From positions 21,034,001 to 21,098,000 of the forward strand of contig CM072876.1 of the NCBI GenBank assembly GCA_036937835.1: a stretch of DNA of 64,000 nucleotides, given 5' to 3'. Within the stretch, counting starts at the first letter, position 1; every line of letters starts with the position of its first letter. Origin of the DNA: Pampus argenteus. Its lineage: Eukaryota > Chordata > Actinopteri > Scombriformes > Stromateidae. Shown piece after piece: positions 10,143 through 19,869 of this stretch. Position numbers and translations under genes: made by a program. The notes under the pieces were generated by a model. It did no database searches. It saw only the letters and a list, made by a program, of their open reading frames with translations, and was not told where the DNA came from.

Positions 10143-11360
10143 CTCACGACCTTGACAGGGCATCTGCAAGAACATTATCCTTCCCGCGCACATGCTGGAT
10201 GTCCAGATTTAATTCCTGCAAGACCAAACTCCATCGCATTAGTCGATGGTTGGAGTTTTTCATCCTGTTGAGAAAAACCAAATGGTTATGGTCGGTGTAG
10301 ACCACTAGGGTTGTCATTATTTATCACTATTATTCATTGTAAGTGTACAATATGTGTGTGTTGATTTTTTCTGTACATGTGACATCCATTGCACGTCTGT
10401 CCATCCTTGGAGAGGGATCCCTCCTCGGTGGCTCTTCCTGAGGTTTCTTCCACCTTTTTCCCTGTTAAAAGGTTTTTTTGGTGGGCAAGTTTTTCCTCAC
10501 TCGAATCGAGGGTCTAAGGACAGAGGGTGTCACTCCCTGTACAGATTGTAAAGCCCTCTGAGACAAATGTATTTTGTGATTTTGGGCTATATAAATAAAA
10601 TTTGATTTGATTTGATTTGATTAGGGTCTGGGTGGTGGAAACATAAACACCAAAATGATCCAGAGCTAGAATAAGGGCCAATGCCTCCTTCTCTACAGTA
10701 GAGTAGTGTTTTTGATGCAGGTTAAATTTTCTTGAAAAGTAACAAACAGGATGCTCTACCCCTAAGGAATCCTCTTGAAGGAGAACAGCCCCAACACCAA
10801 CATCACTTGCATCAACCGCTAGTTTAAAAGGCCTACTAAAATCAGGCACAACACGAACAGGACTATTAGCCAGCAGCGCTTTCAGGCTCTCAAAGGCAAA
10901 CTGACACACATCAGTCCAAACAAATGGGACCTTAGGGCTAAGCAAGTTAGTCAAAGGGGCCACTACTGTAGCAAATTTTCTGCAAAAACTCCTGTAATAA
11001 CCTGCCATGACAAGGAAACGTTTCAAGTCACGTCTCGAGCCAGGTACACCAAAACTCACAATAGCCTCCACTTTGTCCTCAACAGGACAGACCATTCCAC
11101 ACCCAACTATTTTCCCCAGATTTAACTTTGGTCATTAGAGAGAGGTTATTGTGGCCTGTCCAAACTCACACTTTGCCAAGTTCAATGTCAAATTAGCAAC
11201 AGCAGACCTGTGGAACACTTCTTCCAGCTGAGCTACATGCTGAAACTAGGATGAACTGAAAATCACCACGTCATCAAAATAGGCTTCACAACCCTTAACT
11301 GGATTTACTCTGTAGGGATGCTGCTTAATAGGAGCAGCATCACCTACATCAATGTCATGC
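10143..11360 (-). pseudogene. Gmr1-type Gypsy reverse transcriptase and RNase H, deleted
   Basis: Read leftward from 11360, the start HDIDVGDAAPIKQHPYRVNP is typical of a Gypsy RT N-terminus. It jumps directly to the catalytic box (AYFDDVVIF), so roughly 130 residues of the palm are missing. The connection and RNase H follow in 10514-11095 (GYYRSFCRKFATVVAPL, LAVDASDVGVGAVL, HYSTVEKEALALI). The domain ends beyond an L2 insertion with HVRGKDNVLADALSRS near 10140-10190. The frame joins the integrase frame through one in-frame TAG at 11360. Confidence 0.85.
10312..10621 (+). repeat. L2-like LINE 3' end inserted in Gypsy RNase H
   Basis: This is the 3' untranslated tail of the L2-like family seen many times in the window, ending in repeats of TTTGA. 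The 6-bp duplication TAGGGT flanks it (10306-10311 and 10622-10627). It is heavily 5'-truncated and has no coding part. Confidence 0.88.
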
Positions 11361-12610
11361 TAAAGAACGTTTGTGCGTGTCGGCACATCAGAGAACAGGG
11401 CAAGATGTTTATAAGTCAACTCAGTGATGTCAGAACGTTTGGGAGAATCCAAATAAGAAAGATGGAAGTCCAAGTTATTCAGAACTTTAGAATTTGGCAA
11501 TCTACCCTGAGAAAATTCTAAGCCGCCAGTAAACTTAGGATCGTCTGGAACAACATCACTGCCCTCTGGAACAATGACAACATTATTGTCCTCACCTACA
11601 TGAGTTAAAGTGTTTACCACAGCAACAGTTTTTACATCTGCGAGAATGGGCTTATCTCTCACACAGTAAGGCTTTAACAGGTTAACATAGCATAAGCGAG
11701 TTTTTCGCTTACGATCGGGAGTCTTAACCAAGTAGTCACACTCACCTACCTGGTGGTCAATCACATATGGTCCACTATACTGAGCCTGCAAAGCAGAACC
11801 AGTAAGAGGCAAAAGTACCAAAACTCTGTCCCCTGGTGAAAAAACTCGGTGCCTTGCCTTCCTGTCATACCATCCCTTCATCTTTACTGGAGCCTGCTTC
11901 AAATTTCTCTTAGCTAGATCACACGCGCTTGTTAGCTTAGACCGGAAGCTACACACAAAGTCTAAGAGGTTGGTAGGAGCAGATTGGTTTTCCAACCACT
12001 TCTCCTTCAACATTTTCAAAGGACCTCTAACAGTATGGCCAAACACCAGCTCAGCTGGGCTGAACCCAAGGGATTCTTGTGTCACCTCCCTTGCTGCAAA
12101 AAGGAGCAAAGGGGTCCCATCATCCCAATCTTTCTCAAACTCTTAACATTAGGCCCGCAACATTGTCTTGAGAGTCTGGTGGAACCTCTCTAGGGCCCCC
12201 TGAGACTCTGGATGATAAGCAGCCGATGTACGATGCTGGATCGACAACTGCTTGAGCACTTGAGAAAAAACGGAGGACATGAAATTTGACCCTTGGTCTG
12301 TCTGAACAACCCGGGGAAGGCCAAACACCATAAAGAACCTAATTAGAGCCTTAGAAACTGCTGAGGCTTTAATCCGGCGCAGAGGAATGGCTTCAGGGTA
12401 CCGAGTAGCCATACACATGATAGTCAGTAAGTACTGATTACCTGACTTGGTGCGAGGGAGTGGACCAACACAATCAATCAATATATGCTCGAAAGGTTCC
12501 CCGATAAGTGGAATGGTGTATAAAGGTGCAGGAGGTATTTTTTGATTAGGCTTACCAACAGTTTGGCACACATGACATGTTCTACAATGCTGGGCAACAT
12601 CACTTTTCAC
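11361..12610 (-). pseudogene. Gmr1-type Gypsy integrase
   Basis: The zinc-binding pair and core lie in 12149-12610: HCRTCHVCQ, then DCVGPLPRT and TDQGSNFMS (active-site Asp residues), then YHPESQGALERFHQTLK with the Glu. The frame shifts near 12110-12150 into 11360-12109, which holds the C-terminal domain (GWYDRKARHRVFSPGDRVLVL, then YSGPYVI) and a long linker. It sits upstream of the RT in the transcript sense. The H2C2 finger begins in the preceding frame (HLAHDHCLAGHMG near 12660). Confidence 0.9.
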
Positions 12611-13317
12611 TCCAGGCCAAAAAAAAGCCTCATCACACGGTCCAAAGTTTTCCTAACTCCCATATGCCCCGCAAGACAATGATCATGGGCCAGATGCAAG
12701 ATGTCAGGACGGTAAGCACTTGGAACAACAATTTGAAACACACTGCTCCAATCATCCTGACAAGACATTTTGAGAGACGTCCACTTTCTCATCAACACTC
12801 CGTCATTCACAAAATACCCACATGAGACAGCTTTAAGTTCATCCTCAGAAATAGCCTCTCCAAAACAGAAAGACAGAGTTGCATCCTTCTCCTGTTTAAG
12901 CTTAAGTTCTTCTCGAGAGGGGAACACTTTACCAAACCCTGGGGTCTCAAGCTTCATCAGGAAGGTGTCTGAAAGAGAAATCTCAGAATCAGACTCTTTG
13001 CCTAGGTCTTTTCCGAACATTGCACGTGTAGTAACACATACTGGAAAAGTGTCTGGAAATTTCTCCTCAAGTTCATCTGGACTTTTAATAGCTATAGGGA
13101 ACGAAACTACTTCAGGAGCAGCAAGTACTCTACCCCCAGCCAAGTCATTCCCTAGGATGAAGGACACACAGTCAATGGGGAGATATGGACAAATGGCTAC
13201 AACTACCTTTCCTGAGACCAGAGCTGTTTGAAGGTCAATGTTGTGTAGAGGACAGGACAGATAACCCCTTCCAAACCCCTCAACCCAAAGCGGACTCTTC
13301 GGTAAACTGGAGGACAT
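12607..13317 (-). pseudogene. Gmr1-type Gypsy protease C-terminus to integrase N-terminus
   Basis: The 236-codon frame carries the protease end motif ILGNDLAGG (near 13140-13165), then a spacer that aligns with no domain I know, and ends with the integrase H2C2 finger start. The protease active site DSGA lies upstream at about 13348-13360 in the neighbouring frame, so a frameshift separates them near 13300. Confidence 0.8.
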
Positions 13318-14351
13318 CCTTGAGAATCAAAGACTGAAAAGCTCCAGAGTCTCTCCAGATCTTAACTGGCTGCCTATTTGAAGGGTCAGACTCCAAGGAA
13401 ACAAAACCATCCATAAGAAAAGCTGAAGAGCCAGGTAACTCTTTCTTTTGAGTTGGATGCTCCATAACTGAAGGTCCAGTGGAACGCTTTACAGTTTTTA
13501 TTAAAGCTATAGATTTCGACTTTTGCTTTTTACTTAAGACAGGACAATCAGCAATGAGATGGCCAGGTTTCTTACAATAAAAACAAGCCTTCACTGAAGT
13601 TCCCCCAACTGTAGGTTTACTAGTAAAGGAGGCGTAAGATGATGCTGGCTTTGAAAAAGAAGGTCTATTGAACAAAACTCTCCCTTTTTGCTCGACCCTG
13701 TTTGTCAAAGACAGTCTTATGAGTCAAGCTAAACTCATCTGCCAAAACAGCAGCTCTATCAAAGGTGGACACTTGTTGCTCATTTATATATGTACAAATG
13801 CTATTAGGCAGACAGTTTTTAAACTCTTCCAACAGGATCAATTGTTTGAGATCGTCTTTTGTTTTCGGCCTTCTGAGATTTGCACCAACTATTAAAGTCT
13901 CTTTCTCTTTTGCAAAGTCAAGATAAGTTTGTCCGTCAAGTTTATTGAGACTCCTAAAGCGTTGGCGATAAGCTTCAGGAACAAGTTCATAGGCTCTTAG
14001 AATAGCCTCTCTAACTGTCTCATAGTTCGTACTTTGCTCAATGCTTAAAGCAAAGTAAGCCTCTTGAGCTTTCCCCACCAAAACACTCTGTATGAGCAAT
14101 GTCCACGCATGCTCAGGCCATTTTGAAAGCGTAGCCACACGTTCAAAATGAGGGAAATATTTCTCAACATCTTTCCCTACAAACGGAGGAACCAATCGAA
14201 TATTTTTAGCTGCATCAAATGCAGACAACTCAACATGAGAGGGACGCGACAAAGCAGCATGTTTAAGTTCCAGTTCTTTAAGGAAACGTTCATGCTCTAG
14301 GTGCATCTGCTTCTCTTTGAGTAACCGCTCCTCCTGCCTATCTTGTAGTTG
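13280..14351 (-). pseudogene. Gmr1-type Gypsy Gag with SCAN-like capsid and zinc knuckle
   Basis: Gag coats the element's RNA. From 14350 leftward there is a charged coiled segment, then a capsid-like region (VGKDVEKYFPHFERVA, then AYRQRFRSL, DDLKQLILLEEFKNCLP) close in layout to vertebrate SCAN domains. In 13280-13708 there is a CCHC knuckle (CFYCKKPGHLIADC near 13540-13590) followed by the protease active site. The upstream part of Gag is lost at the Rex1 junction. A frame change at about 13665-13708 breaks the reading. The first 25 codons of the open frame belong to the Rex1 tail, not to Gag. Confidence 0.88.
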
Positions 14352-17075
14352 GAGATAGATATACTTTATTAATCCCAAAAACTGGGAAATTAGAGTGTAA
14401 CAGCAGCATAACACAAATACAACACAATGAAATAAAAAGAACAACCAGCAATTAAGATAATAATTAATAATTATTAATTAAATAAGAATACGATAATTGA
14501 ATAAGAATAAGAAATTAAGATAATAATTACATAAGAATAAGTAAAATAAAATATAATATAATAATATAATAATATATAATATATGACCGGATTTTAGCTA
14601 TTATTATACATGCTGATGGCCTGTGGCAGGAAAGATTTCCTATATCTTTGCCTACGACAGGAGCTGGAGCAATCTGTGGGAGAAAGTGCTCTGCTGTCTG
14701 TCCACTGTGTGATGGAGAGGGTGCTGATCATTGTCCATGATGGTAAACAGTTTATTCAGCGTCCTCCTCTCCACCACAGTACCAAACGTCTCCAGCCGGA
14801 CACCAAGAACAGAGCCAGCCTTCTTGATGATTTTATCAAGTCTGTTGGTGTCGCTGGCTCTGATGCTGCTACCCCAACACACAGCAGCAAAGAAGCTGGC
14901 AACAACAGACTGGTAGAAGATCTCCAACAGCTTGCTGCACACGTTGAAGGATCTCAGTTTCCTCAGGAAATAGAGTTTGCTCATCCCCTTCTGTGTTAGA
15001 TTTCCAGTCGAGTCTGTTGTCAATCACCACTCCCAGGTATTTATAGTCCTCCACCACCTCCCCCCTGATCAGTACTGGCTGTGAAGGCATCCTCTTCCTC
15101 CTGAAGTCGATCACCATCTCTCTGGTCTTGTTGACATTCAGCCTCAGGTGATTCTGTTCGGACCACTCTACAAAGTTGTTCACCAGCGTCCTGTACTCAC
15201 CCTCCTCTCCCTCCCTTATACACCCAACAACAGCTGAGTCATCAGAAAACTTCTGTAGATGACATGACTCAGAGTTGTATTGAAAGTCAGTGGTGTATAA
15301 GGTGAAGAGGAAGGGAGAAAGCACAGTTCCCTGTGGAGCTCCTGTATCACTGACCACCACATCAGACAGGACACTGCCCAGATGGACAAACTGTGGCCTG
15401 CCTGTCAAGTAGTCAGTAATCCAGGAGATCACTGTGTCGTCAACACCCATCACCTGCAGCTTCTCACCCAGTAGCAGAGGTTGGATGGTGTTGAAAGCAC
15501 TGGAGAAATCAAAGAAAGTGATCCGCACAGTGCCTTCTCCACTATCCAAATGCATGTGGGCTCGTTGCAGCAGGTAGATGACAGCATCATCAACACCTAA
15601 ATAGGGCTGGTAGGCAAACTGCAAAGGGTCCAGAAACGTCCTTACCCGCGGCTTCAGCTGGGCTAAGATCAGTCTCTCCAGGACCTTCATCACGTGAGAT
15701 GTGAGGGCGACTGGTCTGTAGTCTGCCAGGTCAGATGGCCTCGACTTCTTGGGGACTGGAACCAAGCAGGATGTCTTCCACAGCAGCGGGACTTTCTGCT
15801 GACTCAGGCTCAGGTTGAACAGATGTCCCAGTACAGGAGACAGCTGGTTGGCACAGGTCCTCAGGATCCTGGGTGTGATGCCATCAGGGCCTGCAGCCTT
15901 TCGCTGGTGAAGTCTTTCCAGCTGCCTCTTAACCTGGCCTGTAGTCACCGTTGGGCAGGGGTTGCTGCAGATGTCTTCAGTAGAGGAGGTGGGAGATGAG
16001 GAGGAGGAGCAGGTGGAGAGGTGCTGTACAGGAGAAGGCCGGGTGGGTTGAGCCATTTGGAACAGTGTAGGTGTGTGGAGGGGTGGGGATGTTTGAGGGG
16101 TCACAGGAGGTGAGCTAAACTTGTTGAAAAACTGGTTGAAATGGTTTGCTCTATCCAGGCTCCCTGCTGTCAGCCGGTCTCTTCTCTTCATCCCTGTGAT
16201 GTGCTTCATCCCCGTCCACACATCCCTCACACTGTTCTGTTGGAGTTTGGCCTCCAGCTTCTTCCTGTAGTTGTCCTTGCATGTCCTCAGCCTTTGTCTA
16301 AGTTCATGCTGCACTCTTCTCTGCTCCTCTTTATCTCCAGACCTGAAAGCCCTCTTCTTCTTGTTCAGAAGTGCTTTCAGGTCGCTGGTAATCCAGGGCT
16401 TGTTGTTGGGGAAGCAGTGCACAGTCCGGGCTGGTATGGTGGTGTCCTCACAGAATTTGATGTAGTCCGTGATGCATACAGTCAAATTGTCTATGTCCTC
16501 CCCATGTGGCTCACAGAGTACATCCCAGTCCGTTGACTCAAAGCAGTCCTGCAGTGCCTCAGCAGACTCCTGTGTCCACCTCCTCACTGTCCTGGTGAGC
16601 ACAGGCTGCTTTCTCACAAGAGGGACATACTTAGGAGACATCATGACCAAGTTGTGGTCTGATCTGCCGAGGGGGGGGAGGGCTGTGACGTCATATGCAT
16701 CCATGGCATTAGCATACAGGAGATCCAGTGTTTCGTTGTCTCTGGTGGGGCAGTCAACATATTGGTGGAAGTTAGTGTTGAATGAGACATGATTAAAATC
16801 TCCTGTAATAACCATGAATGCATCCGGGTGTTCAGTCTGTAGTTTGGCAGCGGCGGAACTGATGATGTCACAGGCTACCACTGCATCAGCTGACAGAGGA
16901 ATGTAAACAACGATCACGATGGTGGACGTGAACTCTCTCGGTAAATAATACGGGCGCATTCCCACAGCTAACAGTTCAATGTCCGGGGTACAAAGACGTT
17001 CCTTCAGGTTGACATGTCCCGGATTGCACCACCTCTCACTCACAAAAAGTGCAATCCCACCTCCCTTCTTCTTTC
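14352..17075 (-). mobile_element. Rex1-like LINE, 5' truncated
   Basis: This non-LTR retrotransposon has endonuclease and reverse transcriptase. Its 3' tail lies at 14352-14600 (AT-rich, with the LINE-like block TACTTTATTAATCCC). The 5' end stops inside the endonuclease near 17075. It interrupts the Gypsy gag. The AT-rich tail 14440-14590 is low complexity. Confidence 0.85.
14652..17060 (-). pseudogene. Rex1-like LINE ORF2 (endonuclease, reverse transcriptase)
   Basis: The frame 14869-17043 holds 724 codons: the apurinic-type endonuclease end (VITGDFNHVSF, GRSDHNLVM), then RT blocks RKAAGPDGITPRIL, VALTSHVMKVLERL, FLDPLQFAYQP, FDFSSAFNTIQP, GAPQGTVLSPFLF and the catalytic LQKFSDDSAVVG with both aspartates kept. 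A small deletion and frameshift near 15010 moves the C-terminus to 14652-15023 (LYFLRKLRSFNVCSKLLEIF, CWGSSIRASD). The 5' endonuclease start is missing. It looks moderately young because the long frame is intact. Confidence 0.9.
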
Positions 17076-17430
17076 ACACTGTGATGGAGGTTGACCTTGA
17101 GAGCTTGCTGCTTTTTACTGACTCGGTCCGCTCGGTGAACATGCTCTGTCCCCGAAGCCACAATCAGCAGAGGAGGCAAGCACACATGCATCAGAGTGTA
17201 CAGATGTGTGCATAACATACTGACACACACTTACTGCATGCGGCTTCTGTCCTCTCGTCTGCTCTCTGACTTTTTTTCTGCGACCCTCCTTTGATCAAAC
17301 CGCATTTTGGTGCACTGAGTATACTTGTAAGCGGATCCTGGATAACTATATCACTGGGAGTTTAGTTACCGAAGACTGCCACTTTTATTTTAATCTGTTT
17401 TATTTTGTGAGCGTGGCCTATCAGCAGCAT
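17076..17430. other. Unassigned stretch between LINEs
   Basis: No coding sequence that I can name. The last 180 bases (17240-17425) could be the 5' untranslated region of the plus-strand LINE that continues at about 17881, but nothing proves the link. Confidence 0.3.
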
Positions 17431-17686
17431 AAATCAAATCAAATCAAATCAAATTTTATTTATATAGCCCAAAATCACAAAATATATTTGTCTCAGAGGG
17501 CTTTACAATCTGTACAGGGAGTGACACCCTCTGTCCTTAGACCCTCGATTCGAGTGAGGAAAAACTTGCCCACCAAAAAACCTTTTAACAGGAAAAAAGG
17601 TGGAAGAAACCTCAGGAAGAGCCACAGAGGAGGGATCCCTCTCCCAGGACGGACAGACGTGCAATGATGTCACATGTACAGAACAA
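17431..17686 (-). repeat. L2-like LINE 3' end
   Basis: Same tail as at 20296 and 54836: AAATC repeats at the left, then the conserved 3' untranslated block up to ACATGTACAGAACAA. It has no coding part. Its frames (for example 17407-17667) are translations of untranslated sequence. Confidence 0.88.
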
Positions 17687-17880
17687 CACTTCCATACCAC
17701 CACAGGTATATCATTAGGTCCAAGTGCCTTTCCACCCTTCATCCTCTTCAATGCCCTCCTCACTTCATCCTTACTAATCTTTGCTACCTACTGGTCCACA
17801 ACAGTCACCTCTTTTACACAATGTTCTCTGTCATTTTCCTTATTAATCAACTCTTCAAAGTACTCATCATACACACAGGA
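17687..17880 (-). pseudogene. LINE reverse transcriptase fragment
   Basis: In minus sense the reading runs from an ELINKEN-like stretch into VRRALKRMKGGKALGPNDIP near 17700-17770, the first conserved RT block of many LINEs (GKAxGPDDIP). Too little remains to name the clade; an RTE-like origin is possible. Confidence 0.55.
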
Positions 17881-19553
17881 AACAATCCAAAACAACAGAT
17901 AAGGCGGCGCTCTGGTGAGGGCGCTGAGATTAGGACTGAACAGGGAGGACAGCAGACCCAGAAAGAACCGGCAACATCATTATTCTCACCCCAACAAGTG
18001 GAGTCTCCCCCAGCCCCAACAGGGGACACTCAATCTCCACCCCCCCAGACCCCACCCAGCCCCCAACTCTCTCCATTCAGTCTGGACGACTCCCCACTTC
18101 TGGATTTTACAGACAGGATGAAGAGTCTTGTCAATATGGGAATGCAATTAACACCACGCCAAAATCCCCTATTTTCTCCCCTTAAGCCACCACACCGTCC
18201 AGCCCCACCTATTCCACCTCGGAAACAACACTTGACTAAAAGTCACCGAGCCCCCCTACCTCCTCTGAATCATCTTATCTGTGAGTCTGACTGATATGTG
18301 CCGGGTCCAGGCTGCAATACTGATATAAATAATCTTCACCAGGAAAAGTCAGGACCCTATGGAGTTCAGATACCCGTCTCAATCCCTGTGATGACAGGTA
18401 ACAGAAAAGTGGTTAAACTGATGAGAAATAAAAAGGGTTCATTTAAATCTGCCAATCTACTGAGTATAGCATGTCAACCACGAAACTTACCAGTGTCTCC
18501 TGTTATCCCCACAAGGATAGCCCTACTCAATATCAGATCACTAGTTAACAAATCACTGATAGTAAATGACATGATTATGACCTATAATCTAGACTTTTTA
18601 CTTCTTAGTGAAACATGGCTGACTGAATGTAGTTGTGCTACCATTCTTAATGAGGCAGCGCCAACAAATTACAGTTTTATGAGTAAGAGTCGAAATGGCA
18701 AGAAGGGCGGGGGTGTTGCTGCCATTTTCAAATCAGTATTTCAGTGCAAGGACATTACATTTGGCGATTTTAGTTCTTTTGAATATCTCTGTTTTTTAAT
18801 GAAGGGTGATCCAAAAGTCCTTTTTCTAATCATTTATAGACCACCAAGGTACTCAGGAAAATGTATTGATGAGTTTGCTGATCTGATGTCAGTTATCTGC
18901 ACTGACTACAACTTTTTTATCATAACTGGGGATTTTAACATTCACATAGACAACATCATGGATACTAATGCCAAAGACTTCTGTTCTCTACTTGACACCT
19001 TTGGCCTTGTCCAACACGTCAAAGGGCCCACACACACTCGGGGACACACTCTAGATTTGGTTATCTCTAAAGGTGTTGACATTTCTTCTGTTGTTGTTAA
19101 GGACTTGGCTCTTTCTGATCATTTCTGTGTGTTCTTTGACTTACAGATAATTCCAAACATTCAGATAACCTCTGTGTCTGTTAGGAAAAGGTACATAAAC
19201 GAGAATACTAGTGCTAAGTTTATGGAGGCTATAGCAATGTCACCAACTGTGAGCGCAGAGACAGTTGATGAACTCCTGGATAATTTCAACTGGAAAATCT
19301 CAAATGTCATGAATGCTGTTGCACCTATTAAAACTAAGATGACCATGAGTAGACAGAGATCACCATGGAGGAACACTATGATGGTAAAGGCATTGAAAAC
19401 AGAATGCAGGAAAGCAGAGCGTAAATGGAGAAAAACTAAACTCCAAATTCACCATGACCTCTACAAACAAAGTCTCAGTAATTTCAACCAAGAGTTAATC
19501 AAGGCTAGACAGCAACACTTCTCTAAAATTATTAATAAAAACATCAACAACAG
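17881..19553 (+). pseudogene. L2/CR1-like LINE, 5' half (ORF1 end and endonuclease)
   Basis: A proline-rich ORF1 end (17915-18294) stops just before the second frame, which opens at about 18298. That frame holds a complete apurinic-type endonuclease: ALLNIRSLVNKS, LLLSETWLTE, KKGGGVAAIF, LIIYRPPRY, ITGDFNIHID, GHTLDLVIS and SDHFCVFFDLQ. It ends in the arginine/lysine-rich linker before RT and is cut at 19553. The last 80 bases are nearly the same as 35906-35985, where a LINE with the matching RT begins. The nuclease motifs look intact; without RT the piece cannot move itself. Confidence 0.85.
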
Positions 19554-19572
19554 TTGTTTAGTGACATATATA

Positions 19573-19858
19573 AGAAGCCATCTATGTGAAATTAGAAAAA
19601 CCATCCCTAAACAGAGGAGGAGGTCTGCGTCACCATCTATCTCCAATTTACAATACTGCCCTTTCATCTCTTCCCAGGAGATTCAGCAACTTAGTCTCTA
19701 AGAACCACAGCCATTCACAAAAGGCCCCATGTGACTCTAACGACTGTTGTTATAACACAATAGAGCACTAACAAAGTTGAAACTAACTTTCACCACCCCC
19801 AACGACTGTCACTAAACCACTGTCGTTGGGCACATGGAGTGTTAATGAGCCAATGACA
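19573..19858 (+). repeat. Penelope-like element 3' end fragment
   Basis: This stretch is nearly identical to 39562-39830, the end of the GIY-YIG frame and the untranslated 3' region of the Penelope-like element. It includes the perfect 9-bp inverted repeat CCCAACGAC / GTCGTTGGG (19798-19806 and 19822-19830). It stops before the hammerhead-like motif. It follows the LINE 5' half directly after about 18 unexplained bases. Confidence 0.85.
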
Positions 19859-19869
19859 ATACATAACAG

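Larger units (their letters stand above)
10024..14351 (-). mobile_element. Gypsy retrotransposon of the Gmr1 type (gag-PR-IN-RT-RH order)
   Basis: The minus-strand coding order is Gag, zinc knuckle, protease, integrase, reverse transcriptase, RNase H. In ordinary Gypsy elements integrase comes last; integrase before RT is known from the Gmr1 group of deuterostome Gypsy elements. The 5' end is cut by the Rex1 LINE at 14352, and the 3' end stops in a polypurine tract (GGGAGGGGTGG) next to 10070. An L2 tail is inserted in the RNase H (10312-10621). Stops and a large RT deletion show decay. Confidence 0.85.
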
